A stretch of 64,000 bases of DNA from Platerodrilus igneus. Lineage: Eukaryota; Arthropoda; Insecta; Coleoptera; Lycidae. The translations under genes and the position numbers were made by a program. The stretch spans positions 1,721,829-1,785,828 of the forward strand of contig JARFIW010000835.1 of the NCBI GenBank assembly GCA_036346225.1, given 5' to 3'. This document shows, one piece after another, positions 11,002 through 20,729 of the stretch (positions are counted from its first letter, which is position 1; each line of letters opens with the position of its first letter). The notes below the pieces were generated by a model, which made no database searches, was not told the origin of the DNA, and saw only the letters and a program-made list of their open reading frames with translations.

Positions 11002-12817
11002 TATATGCATATACATACACACATACATAAACTGAAGGGAAGAAACTTCAACAAGAAGCCGCTGCACCTAAGAACTGTAGTTGTTCTTGCATGTGCAGGA
11101 GAAGCATCAGTATAATTACAAAGGGCATAAATCAGAGTTTTAGGTGTCTTCTACAGTGTCTAAAATCCTTTATTTATTATTTAATTTTTATAAATTAGTA
11201 AATGCATGTTTAAATGCCAAAATAAAACAAATCATAAAAGGATTAAAAGATATGTCTAAACGTAATGAAATGAAATGATGGTCACAAATTAGTCAGAAAT
11301 AGGATGTTATTCTGCTGGATAAATATTGTGGCTTTTTGCAAACAAGTGGTAGTTATGGAGGTTCTTTATTTCCAAGGGGAGTAAATTATATAATTTAGGA
11401 CCACAGAAAGTAACAAAGTTATGTTTAATATTTTTCCTCACTTCAAGCAAATGACTAAATTTTTGCTCTTTATTTCTAGTGTTGTGTTCATGCATTATGG
11501 GTATGCGTCTTGTTGGATTCCTATATAAGAAGCACAGGAGAGCTTTTATGTATTTTGTCTTAACATTCAACATGTTACCTTCTTTGTATAAGAGATCAGT
11601 AGGGAAATAGAGGCTTTTTCCATATATTATTTTCAGTATCAACTTATGTGTAAATTCAACTTGTTTAATGTTACTGTTGTAAGCTCATCCCCAAATAGAA
11701 ATGCAGTAGATTATTAGTGAGTCAACAAGAGCATAATATAAATTTTTAAGCATGTTCAAATTTAGAAAATATTTAGTTTTGCTAAAGATATGGATAGTCT
11801 TACGTAATCTCATATTCAATTTTTCAGTATGAGCTTTCCATTTTAAACATTCATCAATAATTATACCCAAGTAATTAATAGTTGCTACTTTGGTTATTGA
11901 TTGGTTACAATCACACTTATCAGTTATCTGACAAGTCGTTTCGTGTATTGTTAGGTGTGGTATATGTGGTTGATTTTTTTTATATATGGTAAAAGTAAGA
12001 TATTTAGTTTTGTCCATGTTCAAAGTAAGTTTATTACAGTCCATATAATTTTTAGTTTTTTGCATTCCATGTTGTGATTTATTTATTACCTCTAGCCACG
12101 TTTCTCCTACAAATGTAACAGCCGTATCATCCGCATATGATATGATATTTCCGCCAGCATCAATTGATGCCAAATCATTTATATAGATTAAAAAAAGTAA
12201 TGGGCCCAACACAGTCCCTTGTGGTACACCACACGTTACAGTTGCTGGTAAACTTAATACATTGTTTAATTTTACCATTTGCTGTAACTAACTTTATAAA
12301 AAGTAATGAGTTTGAAAATATTGTTGGGGTTCTTGTTGAATCCAAAACTAAAGAATTGATGGACGAATTGGTAGAATTAAGATTATTAATAAATGCTTTG
12401 AAAGATATCAACACTGACCTTATAAGATTGTTTTGCATCAATTGCTAAAAAAAGGAATAAATACTCAAGAAAAAGTTTTTAGTTTACCTGATGCTATTAT
12501 TTCTGAAAGTCCAGTTACTATTGCTACTGATAGGTCTGAAGTACCTGCTTGCTTCCTGAATGATGATGTTAATCCTATTAAACAAATTATCTCATACAAA
12601 CAATTACATGAGGCACTTCATACTGTTAAAATGCAATAAGTTATTGATCTTGCACTTACACCACATCTTAAAAACCAGCCACTTATGACTTTGTTTCTAG
12701 TAAAATAGTTGATGATAATTTAATTTTAATTGTTAAACCAAAGAATAAACAGTCATCGGATCTTGCTGTGGGTGATGTAAGCAAGGCTATAATGCTTAAT
12801 AAAATTGAAATGAAAAT

Positions 12818-14864
12818 ATTATTCTATCTTTATTTTTTATTATAAACTTTATCCTCGTGACTATCAGCTAAAAATTACACCTATAAATTTCCTAAACCCT
12901 AACCTGATATTACAAGGTCGAGAATTTCTTCTTATTAATGTAAGCCCAAGGTAATGTTGGATGGAGAATGGCTTGAAATAAAGAAAAACTCTTAAGACAT
13001 AAACGGCTAGTTGAGTGTTAGCTCTGGGTAGATCATGAGCTTGGGTCATGGGTTGATAAAAGACCAAAAATATATTTAATGAGCGCCACCGTATTTTTCA
13101 ATACAATAACCAACAAAATTTAACTGTGCTTGTATAAGGGGAATGCGGAAACCTTATCTTAACACCACTAACATAGCCATAAAACCTGAATTTCACTCTT
13201 TAGAACACACTTACCAAGACCTCAAACACCAGATGTCATACAGATGTCTCGGCTTTACCTGTGAACAAACAAAAGTACAACATGGACACCATTTGTGTCC
13301 TCAAAAATATTTGCCAAAAATAAAATAATATAATTTAGGCTTGTAAAATATATACTGAGGGAATTTGTTTTCATTACACACAATTTCTAATCCGGGATGA
13401 CTTGCAATTTTTTTTTTGAATTCCAAATAATAAAAAGTCATTCAAAAACAAAATAGATTCTATTTGGATAAATTTCTGAATATATATAACTACAATATTT
13501 AAGTTTGTATCTTTATAAAATTTTCTCATAATAATTTTCTAGAACAGAAATAGACTAGTGAAGTTTTGCCTTCAAAATTAGGAAGATCTCTGAATGGATC
13601 TTTTCTATAAAATTTAATTATATTGACGTGGAATTTCTAAGTTACTCATAATACAAAAATTTCTTTCAATCATTGAAGTACTTCCTTGATCTTCACAATA
13701 AAATTTAATTATCAAAGTGTTGATATTGTAGAATGTAATTATTCTAATTTATTTCTATTTAACAATAAGTACGCAAATTTCACATGTTGATGAAAAATGC
13801 AAGTTCATGACCTCAAAATCTTTAAACATATTTTAAATTAAATTAAAACAGCATATGACGTCTAGATAGGACAACTGAATCTATGTTTTTTTATATCTGA
13901 CATAAGATGTCATTCACAACTTAATTAAATGTACTATTTGCGTACATGTGCAAACATTCTGACAAGCAATCGACATATTATTTAATTCGCTGATTCCTCA
14001 AAAACTATTTTCTTTTTACGTTACTCAAATATTTAATGTTAGATTATTTATAGTAATTTACTCTATGTTCAAAGTTATTAAATCCTAAAGAACACTCACG
14101 TGCTACGAAACTGCTCTGAACGAAAAATACTGGACCTTGACCTCAGCTGTCGGAAATTTCCATAAGCATCAAAATTCTTCGGAATACAACGATTATATAA
14201 CAAAACCAACCATAATATCCTTATTAGATGTTATTTATTGGTGAAGTTGAAATATACGGAACACATGTGAAATCACCTTCTACGTTACTGCATTTTATAT
14301 TAAATAGGACGTAACCATATATTCTTGCTTTAAAATATTGCCTTAAGACATTGTCTTAAGTTATTATCAGAGATATTGCACTAAGATGAAAAATATTAGT
14401 ATAATCTATTGAATTAATATATACCAACTGTCTAAATGATGTCCAAAGGGTCTTCCATCTTCTTAGGCCTGCAGGGATCAACTGAACTGCTCGGAGCGAA
14501 GCTTATCGAAGATCATGCTCACGCAACCGCTGTTAGACTCCACCTCCAGACACCAAGAATTTATCAATTATTTATTTTTTCTAACTTTGTTAGAAGCCAC
14601 GTGCTTACACACGGCCATCTCGACTTCACTTATTCTGCAGAGCAGCTTGCCCGTTCGAACGCTGATAATGAAGTGAACAAATTGACAACTCGACAGAGCT
14701 TAGTAACGAACTTTAGAGCATAAACGTAAAAGAATCTATGTGTTATTATCAATTTTATATATTAATTTCTATTGGACGGTAATTCACAAATTAAATATTT
14801 TAAATTATATCTGTTTTATTTTTATTTTAAAGAACGAAGTGTAACTAGAAAAAAATACGTTACA
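12818..14864. mobile_element. Unidentified 2.05-kb insertion in Jockey ORF1
   Basis: Flanked by a perfect 10-bp direct repeat AAATGAAAAT (12808-12817 and 14865-14874). Removing it with one repeat copy rejoins the ORF1 frame exactly, so this is a clean insertion. The interior is AT-rich with no convincing long frame. A short GC-richer stretch lies at 14440-14700. I see no terminal inverted repeat, no RT or transposase motif and no pure poly(A) tail. The left edge TTTATTTTTTATTATAAAC could be a degraded tail of a minus-strand retro-insertion. A 10-bp duplication also fits a non-autonomous Mutator-like element or a retrocopy of a non-coding transcript. Confidence 0.6.
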
Positions 14865-14866
14865 AA

Positions 14867-15420
14867 ATGAAAATTCGTATTAACTCTATCAAACGTGGAA
14901 TGGATGGTGTTGCAACATTCCATTGTGCCAATAAAAATTGTGCTGGACAGTTACTTGATTTAATTAATACAAAACTTGCCAATAAATATGTAACTCTTAC
15001 TTCTAAAAGGATTAACCCCAAAATAATAATTTTTGGTGGTTTTAAAGATGAACTTCCATCTAACAATGATGAATTAAGTGATCATATTATTAGCATTAAT
15101 GAGATGGACACAAATGTTATTGATTTCTGCTGTAAAGTAGTCAGTAAAATTGATGTTAAAAATAATCTCATTAATATTGTGTTTGAAGTTGATCCAATTA
15201 CATTTAATGCAGTTATGATTTAAAGTAAACTATATATTGATTTAAAGTGATGTACGATTAAGGAATCTTTCCATGTTAGAAGGTGCTTCAAATGCGCATC
15301 TATAGATCACAATTCGAACGAGTGCAAGAATGACATTCCGGTCTGCTCATTATGCGCTGAGGGTCATGACACTAAGTTGTGCACTGCTACTCAGCACAAA
15401 TGCGGAAACTGTATTCGCTT
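14867..15420 (+). pseudogene. Jockey-type ORF1, second part with zinc knuckles
   Basis: Continues the ORF1 broken at 12817. 14867-15223 gives the nucleic-acid-binding core (GGFKDEL, VSKIDVKNNLINIVFEVDP). After a stop and frame change there are three CCHC/CxxC zinc knuckles between about 15270 and 15415 (CFKCASIDHNSNEC, CSLCAEGH, CGNC). This is the standard C-terminal layout of Jockey/I-group ORF1 proteins, which bind the element RNA. Confidence 0.75.
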
Positions 15421-15429
15421 TAACATCTC

Positions 15430-15835
15430 TTGGTGCTACTTCCAAATTGTTTGAGGCATTAGAAGTAAACTTATTCCTTTCTTTGCAGCTGTCCACGACT
15501 GTGAATATGATATTATTGCATTAGTGGAGACGTAACTAACTGTTGATATAATGGATTCAGAAATTTTTCCGGAACAGTATGTTGTATATAGATCAGATCG
15601 AAACTATCATAACACTGGTCTCACACGTGGTGGTGGATCTTTGCTTGCCATAAGGAATTGTTATTCATCACAGTGTCTAGACTTAACTGTTATTAAGTGC
15701 AATTTGCCTGGTATTGGTACTGTCGGATGTAAAGGCAATATTAAGTTTAAATCTGTTTACATTTTTGTAATTTACATTCCACCGTCGATACCTATTCTCA
15801 TGCTGGAAATGTTACTGGAAACTTAGAGAAATATG
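15430..15835 (+). pseudogene. Jockey-type ORF2 endonuclease, N-terminal half
   Basis: The + strand reads CEYDIIALVET near 15490-15525, the motif bearing the catalytic Glu. A stop follows, and 15551-15826 gives YRSDRN and the RGGGSLLAI loop. The frame ends at 15826 with a frameshift, and the next frame (15838) carries on with the metal-binding VGDFNVPF motif. Confidence 0.75.
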
Positions 15836-15837
15836 CC

Positions 15838-17307
15838 TTGCATCAAATTTTGATTGTGGGTGATTTTAATGTACCATTTTATAATAGTAAACGTTACAAA
15901 GATGATAAAGCACGGTTACTTCTGAATTTTGAGCGATTTCTAGATGTGGTACAATACAACAGTATTGTTAATAGTAAAGGTAGATTACTAGATTTAATTT
16001 TTTCTAACATTTCTTGTGATATTACTGAAGATCAGTCACCCTTGATTAAACCTGATATCTACCATCCACCTCTCCAGATATATCTATCTGCTACACTATC
16101 AAGTAGTAAATTCCCCCTCGGAGATGCTAAAACATATAATTTTAGGAATGACGATTATCTGAATTTGTATCAAGTTTTACTAATGACTAACTGGTCCTTT
16201 CTTGATAATTTTGTTAGCTCGAATGATGCCTGTAATGCATTCTATGATACATTATTGGACCTTCTTGATAAATACGTCCTTTTATATAAACCCAATAGGC
16301 AAAACTTTTCAGAGAATCATATAGATTTCTTTGTCATTAATGGTATAACTTGTTTACTAATAGTTGATAGTAATTCAAAATGGATTGATATTCATTTAAT
16401 GTTAAAAGGGACTAATGTTGTCCAAACTATAGTTAAGTTAAAATTAACATTTTCAGTTATGGGGTTACCCGATATAATAGTAAGTGATAATGCCCCTTCA
16501 TTCAATTCCAAGGAATTTAGTATGTTTTGTCAGGCAAACGGAATTACTATGTTAAAATCACCACCTTATCATCCACAATCTAATGGAAGTGCCGAAAGAC
16601 ACATACAAACTGTAAAACTAGCTATAAACAAGTTCTTGTTACAAAGGTCAAGTCTTACGATAGAACAGCTAATAGTAAATTTTTTATTTAGTTGCAGGAA
16701 TACACCCTGTGCCAGTACTGATTTATGTCCAAATGAGATTGTATTCAAAATAAAACCGAAAACAGTGATTGACTTGCTTAAACCAAAAAAGGGTGGTAAA
16801 TTAATTCTTAATAATACATTTTCTGATGGTGTTAGGCCAAATAATTTTGTGGTGGGAGAACAGGTGTTAGTAGGAAAACTTGGTCCCTGCGTACAAGACA
16901 AATGGCAAAAAGGTGTGATATTTAAGCATGTAAGCGCTGTGACATATCTGGTAAAAACAGAGGACAAAATTGTGTATAAACATGTAAATAGTTTAAGAAA
17001 ATATACGCCTACGAATGATGTGATGACAGATCTTCCAGAGCTGTTAGTCAATAAAGATATTATAAGAAGACCAAATACTTCGAATTCAAATGCTAATCCT
17101 GTAGTTACAAATAATAGTCCCTTGAGAGATTCAAATAGTAGTCAGGATTTAAGCACTGAAAATGAAGTGTCTGATCATATCAATAACCCAGATAATGTTC
17201 AAGCCGAAGAAATTATTACCTTACCGCATAAGGATGTAAAGTCTGATCCTGCAGGATTAAGGCGTAGTAGTCGTATACGTAAGGTGCCTGAGCGTCGGGA
17301 TTTATAA
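15838..17307 (+). CDS. Chimeric 489-residue ORF: Jockey endonuclease C-half fused in frame to a Ty3/gypsy-type integrase
   Basis: Residues 1-~160 are the second half of an APE-type endonuclease: ILIVGDFNVPF, GRLLDLIFSN, then the post-EN linker LYKPNRQNF. At about 16314 the protein switches without a stop to an rve-type integrase core, with LLIVDSNSKW (first Asp), IIVSDNAPSF (second Asp) and PQSNGSAERHIQ (Glu). A GPY/F-like C-terminal part (VGEQVLVGKLGP, YKHVNSLRKY) and the basic LRRSSRIRKVPERRDL end complete it. All three integrase catalytic residues are visible. No RT is present in either half. The open frame across the joint is notable. The parts normally act in different elements, so an intact function is unlikely. 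Alternative: two independent relics that happen to abut in frame. Confidence 0.8.
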   Translation: MHQILIVGDFNVPFYNSKRYKDDKARLLLNFERFLDVVQYNSIVNSKGRLLDLIFSNISCDITEDQSPLIKPDIYHPPLQIYLSATLSSSKFPLGDAKTYNFRNDDYLNLYQVLLMTNWSFLDNFVSSNDACNAFYDTLLDLLDKYVLLYKPNRQNFSENHIDFFVINGITCLLIVDSNSKWIDIHLMLKGTNVVQTIVKLKLTFSVMGLPDIIVSDNAPSFNSKEFSMFCQANGITMLKSPPYHPQSNGSAERHIQTVKLAINKFLLQRSSLTIEQLIVNFLFSCRNTPCASTDLCPNEIVFKIKPKTVIDLLKPKKGGKLILNNTFSDGVRPNNFVVGEQVLVGKLGPCVQDKWQKGVIFKHVSAVTYLVKTEDKIVYKHVNSLRKYTPTNDVMTDLPELLVNKDIIRRPNTSNSNANPVVTNNSPLRDSNSSQDLSTENEVSDHINNPDNVQAEEIITLPHKDVKSDPAGLRRSSRIRKVPERRDL

Positions 17308-17324
17308 CTGGTTCAATGATTATG

Positions 17325-17468
17325 TAAAGGGGGAGTGTTGTGTATGAACGGCGGCGGAGACACGGCGATGACAGTGACATGTGTAGTGAGAGGATTGCGG
17401 ATGAAAATTAATTTTGTATAGAATTGTGCATTTCTAAAGTCTGTAATTACACTCTATATAGCCAAAAA
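17325..17468 (+). other. Ty3/gypsy polypurine tract, partial 3' LTR and short A run
   Basis: Just after the integrase stop comes a purine-rich AAAGGGGGAG (17327-17336), then TGTTGTGTATGAACGGCGGC, a typical LTR start. Only about 130 bases follow before a run of seven A (17463-17469), where piggyBac sequence begins. A cut-off LTR followed by A would fit the end of a polyadenylated gypsy RNA copied by target-primed reverse transcription. This is inference. Confidence 0.5.
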
Positions 17469-17469
17469 A

Positions 17470-18428
17470 ATGTTGGACGTCAATACTCATGTAATTGGAA
17501 CTGTCCGAAAAAACCGAAGAGGTCTGCCCAATGAAGTTGTAAAAGCTAAGTTAAAACGTGGTGAAATTTACTCCATGGAAAACCAATACGGCATAACAAT
17601 TACCAATTGGAAAGATAAGAGAAACATTTTGATGCTTTCTACAAAACATGGATCTGAAATAGTAGAAGTGTCTTGCAATCAGCACACAAAATACAAACCC
17701 AAAGTTGTAGTGGATTACAACAGAGGTAAAGCAGCCGTTGGTTTATCTGATCAATTTGGGGCCTATTCAAATCCACTGAGGAAAAGCATAAAGTGGTTCA
17801 GAAAAGTTGGGTTTGAACTTATTCTGACTACATCGTTAGTAAATGCCTACATTTTATATAAACTTGTCAAGGATGAAACCAAATCGATAACAGATTTTAA
17901 AAAAGATGTAGTCAAGCATCTGATAGCAGCCAAGGAAGCGGCAGATTCTGCCACTCAGACACAAAAATCTTCTGCTAATCATGTTATCAAATTGAAGAAA
18001 GAGGGAAGTAAGCACAATAGAAGAAAAATGTGCAAAAATTGCTACAAAAAAATTCTGAAACACACGGGCGAAAATACGCCATGAACAAAACTAAAAAAGT
18101 CGACACATATTGTGAAAATGAGCCTCATTTTTGCGTAGAGTGTTTTAGTGACGTCCATAAATCAGTTTCTATGTATGTATCTTTAAAAGCAAGAGTTCCT
18201 AAATAAAATTTACGAAAAATTTGGATTTTTAATTTTATCACTTTACTATCAAATAATGGGGACCACACGACACAATTTTCAAAAATAAATGAACTATTCC
18301 TAGAGTATATGCCATCTACGCCACGTTGGTCCTTTAGTGTGAAATATTGTATATAAATTTGAACCAACAGCCTAATAAGCGTTTAAAAGTGTGTTAGTCC
18401 CATGGGACCAACGCGGCAGGGAAAGTGT
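17470..18428 (+). pseudogene. piggyBac-type transposase, C-terminal part and right end
   Basis: 17470-18084 gives the last third of a DDE_Tnp_1_7 transposase: GTVRKNRRGLP, KWKDKRN-like TNWKDKRNILMLST, YNRGKAAVGLSDQFG and IKWFRKVGFEL. In another frame (18066-18170) a cysteine-rich C-terminal domain follows (TYCENEPHFCVECFSDVH), so there is one frameshift. Sequence GGCAGGGAAAGTG directly before TTAA at 18429 is a candidate right terminus, since piggyBac targets TTAA. The N-terminal two-thirds, the catalytic aspartates upstream and the left terminus are not in the window. Confidence 0.82.
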
Positions 18429-18595
18429 TAAATGTTAAGGAATTTGAAATTCGCGCCTAGATTTTAGGCTAAAAATGGTATGCCCCCCTTTATCTAGAAC
18501 TTTAAACGGAGCGGAAAGTGTCCCAAAATTAAAGAGTTTTGTTTATGTTTGATATTATAGGGAATTGATACTTTCTTTAATGTACAATTTACTGT

Positions 18596-18905
18596 AGGCG
18601 ATTTTTCGCGACATGCTTGAATTGTTCCAGTATGGTATGTTGAAGTATTCCCCACTATTTAAAAAATATTTACTTGTGCGACACCGCGAAAACGTATTGT
18701 AGTTTCCTAACCTCGCTTTGAATAATTACCCGGTAAAAGTCAAGTGTTTAACATACACAAGCATAACCTGGTACAGATCTGGGTATGTTCGTTTATCTGA
18801 TAGAATGGTGCCATACAATTTCCCCTCCAGTAAATTTTATCGCCAAAACGCAAGTTTAACACATACACACATAATTAAGTATGTTAATGTCGCGAAAAAT
18901 CGCCT
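18596..18905. mobile_element. 310-bp MITE with 19-bp perfect terminal inverted repeats
   Basis: AGGCGATTTTTCGCGACAT (18596-18614) is repeated as its exact reverse complement at 18887-18905. The interior has no coding capacity beyond a chance 64-codon frame. The target-site duplication is not clear (T/TA candidates). It lies 380 bp upstream of Sod2. The superfamily is not assigned. Confidence 0.7.
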
Positions 18906-19288
18906 TATGTAAGCTACCCACATGTGGAAAAACTCTGACGTTCTTGCTGTTATCTCATCAGCGGCGACTCCGACGTCATTACGTGAAGTTTTATCGTGAA
19001 TAAAATTTATTTCATATTATGTACGGTTTTAATAGGTATTATTTGTCAATTAAAAATAACAAATTATTCTTAAATTAGTTTTGAAAATTTAAACAAGAAT
19101 TTTTGCAAATATATTTTCATTGGTCAGATATATTATGTACCTGCTCGGGTTGTTTTGAATTAAAACTTTGACGTTTGGTTATCGGATCCCCACCCGTGAT
19201 TTTGATTGTCAAATTGCCGGATATTTTACAAATTGCACTAGAAGAATCTCGTTATTGTATAACTATTACTATTGTATGTTCGTGTAAA

Positions 19289-20064
19289 ATGTTATCTCTA
19301 CGTCGAATACCCTTACAAGTTTTGCGGTAAATTATATTTCATTTGATTATGATTTTATAGGTTATGTTTTAGATCTTTCAAAACACAATCAAATATATCT
19401 TTAGCGAAACATACCCTTCCTGATTTACCCTATGCGTATGAAGCACTCGAACCTATAATAAGTCGTGAGATTATGAACCTACATCATTGTAAACATCATC
19501 AGACATACATAAATAATCTAAACGCCGCAGAGGAAAAGTTACAATCAGCTCTCGAAAAAGGCAATGTCAGGTTAATTAACAATAAATTCAATTTAATTTA
19601 CGTGAACGTTGTTTTATTGCAGTGAAGCAATTGCGTTAGGCCCAGCAATAAGATTTAATGGAGGCGGTCACATAAACCACTCAATTTTTTGGAATAACCT
19701 GTCGCCACTTACAAGTGAACCAAATGCTCCATTATGCAAAGCAATCACTACAAATTTCGGTTCATATGAAAAACTTAAAGAGAAACTAAGTGCTGCAACT
19801 GTAGCTATACAAGGATCTGGATGGGGTTGGCTTGCCTATAATCCTAAAACGGGTTGTTTAACTATTCATACTTGTGCCAACCAAGATCCTCTTGAAGGAA
19901 CTACTGGATTAATTCCGTTATTTGGTATCGATGTATGGGAGCATGCATATTACTTACAATATAAGAACGTGAGGGCTGATTATGTTAAGGCTATCTTTGA
20001 TATTATTAATTGGAATGATGTTAATGAACGGTTTGTTAAGGCGACAGCTGTTACTTGCTTTTAA
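19289..20064 (+). CDS. Sod2: Manganese superoxide dismutase, mitochondrial (three exons)
   Basis: Converts superoxide to peroxide and oxygen in the mitochondrial matrix. Exons 19289-19326, 19373-19570 and 19623-20064 are joined by GT-AG introns of 46 and 52 bp and give 225 residues, the usual length. The short basic N-terminus ([13 protein letters not shown]) is a plausible matrix-targeting peptide. The mature protein starts around [15 protein letters not shown]. Metal ligands are visible: His in [11 protein letters not shown], His in [10 protein letters not shown], and Asp and His in [11 protein letters not shown]. The Mn-type Gln is in ANQDPLEG, and [10 protein letters not shown] is intact. 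It ends [13 protein letters not shown], and AATAAA follows at 20142. No stop interrupts it, so it is probably functional. An alternative acceptor at 19360 would add three residues but leave only a 34-bp intron. Confidence 0.95.
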
Positions 20065-20141
20065 TTTTGTATATACATTGTCAAAGTTAGAATATGTGGC
20101 ATTTAAAAATCATATGAACATTAAGATTGTTTTGTAAGCTC

Positions 20142-20147
20142 AATAAA
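20142..20147 (+). other. Polyadenylation signal of Sod2
   Basis: AATAAA 77 bases after the Sod2 stop codon, followed by a T-rich stretch. It is the first such signal downstream. Confidence 0.75.
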
Positions 20148-20584
20148 ATATAAGTTTATTGCTTTATTATGTTTATTTAAGAATATTCTTAAAGTTTGGG
20201 ATTAGAGATTAGTAAATAAATGATTTGCATGCAAATCAACGTTTTTGTGATTTATTTGCATTGTTTGTAGAGTAAATGCAAAACACCTAAGGCATTGCCA
20301 ATTAAGATGAGGAAACAAGTGTACATAAAGCTTTTAATACAGGAACAAATAGAAAATTAGAAAGCTTAACAGAATGACCTTGCAGTTTTAAGTATTTGAT
20401 TATTAGCTCTTGCCTAGGATAGGATATTACTTTGGCTGTCCCAAGGCAAAACACAGTATTTGTCATTTTTTATGAAATTTGTGATTCCTTCATTATTGCA
20501 CTTACTGTAATATTTTATACATTCAGTTTGACCTAGACTGAAATATCTTGCTGTAAGCATATGATATTGTTGGTTGTGAAACAA

Positions 20585-20729
20585 TGTTAGCAATCAAAGG
20601 TTTGGTCTAAAAAGGCACCTTAAATGATGTATTGAGTGTTAATTTGTTTAGAAAATCAGGTTATGATGGAGTTTGAAGTTTATGGTGATTTATGTAATTA
20701 ATGTTTTAATAAGATGATAAATAGTTTCT
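20585..20729 (+). repeat. BEL/Pao 5' LTR, piece 1
   Basis: Starts TGTTAGCAATCAAAGG and matches 38465-38609 of the 3' LTR with scattered differences. It is cut after TAGTTTCT, where the USP retrocopy begins. Confidence 0.9.

Larger units (their letters stand above)
10837..12282 (-). mobile_element. CR1/L2-like non-LTR retrotransposon, 5'-truncated in the RT, inserted in ORF1
   Basis: The minus strand from 12278 encodes the second half of an RT: TCGVPQGTVLGPLLFLIY, the catalytic box SYADDTAV, then NYLGIIID. After one break it gives the C-terminal domain (11642-11307) with NTRNK and GPKLYNLLPLEI. The 3' UTR holds an (AT)n run and ends in an ATTG microsatellite (CAAT units on +, 10837-10862), a tail type seen in CR1/L2-group elements. 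The element starts inside the RT, so it is a dead-on-arrival copy. Host coding sequence resumes on both sides. Confidence 0.85.
10590..12817 (+). pseudogene. Jockey-type retrotransposon ORF1 (PHD-finger protein), first part, split by a CR1/L2-like insertion
   Basis: ATG at 10590 opens a PHD-like zinc finger (CIYC, CKIC, HLSC, CDKC over ~55 residues). It is close in sequence to the ORF1 start at 24632, sharing VNKYL followed by a Cys. Coding continues to about 10836, where a minus-strand element intervenes, and resumes at about 12283 with a coiled-coil-like segment (FENIVGVLVESKTKELMDEL). One stop (about 12446) and frame changes follow. It ends at 12817, where a second insertion begins, and the reading frame resumes at 14875. 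It therefore belongs to the same element as the endonuclease at 15.4-16.3 kb. Confidence 0.75.

Noticed and set aside
10714..11115. 133-codon frame on +
   Set aside because: Runs from ORF1 in the wrong frame through a CAAT microsatellite and AT repeat of a minus-strand element; not coding.
14436..14723. 95-codon frame MMSKGSSIFLGLQGS... as a small gene
   Set aside because: No recognisable domain, no second exon, and it lies inside an insertion; chance frame in a GC-richer patch.
17470..18428. Complete piggyBac element
   Set aside because: Only the C-terminal third and a candidate right end are present; no left end or N-terminal coding region was found in the window.
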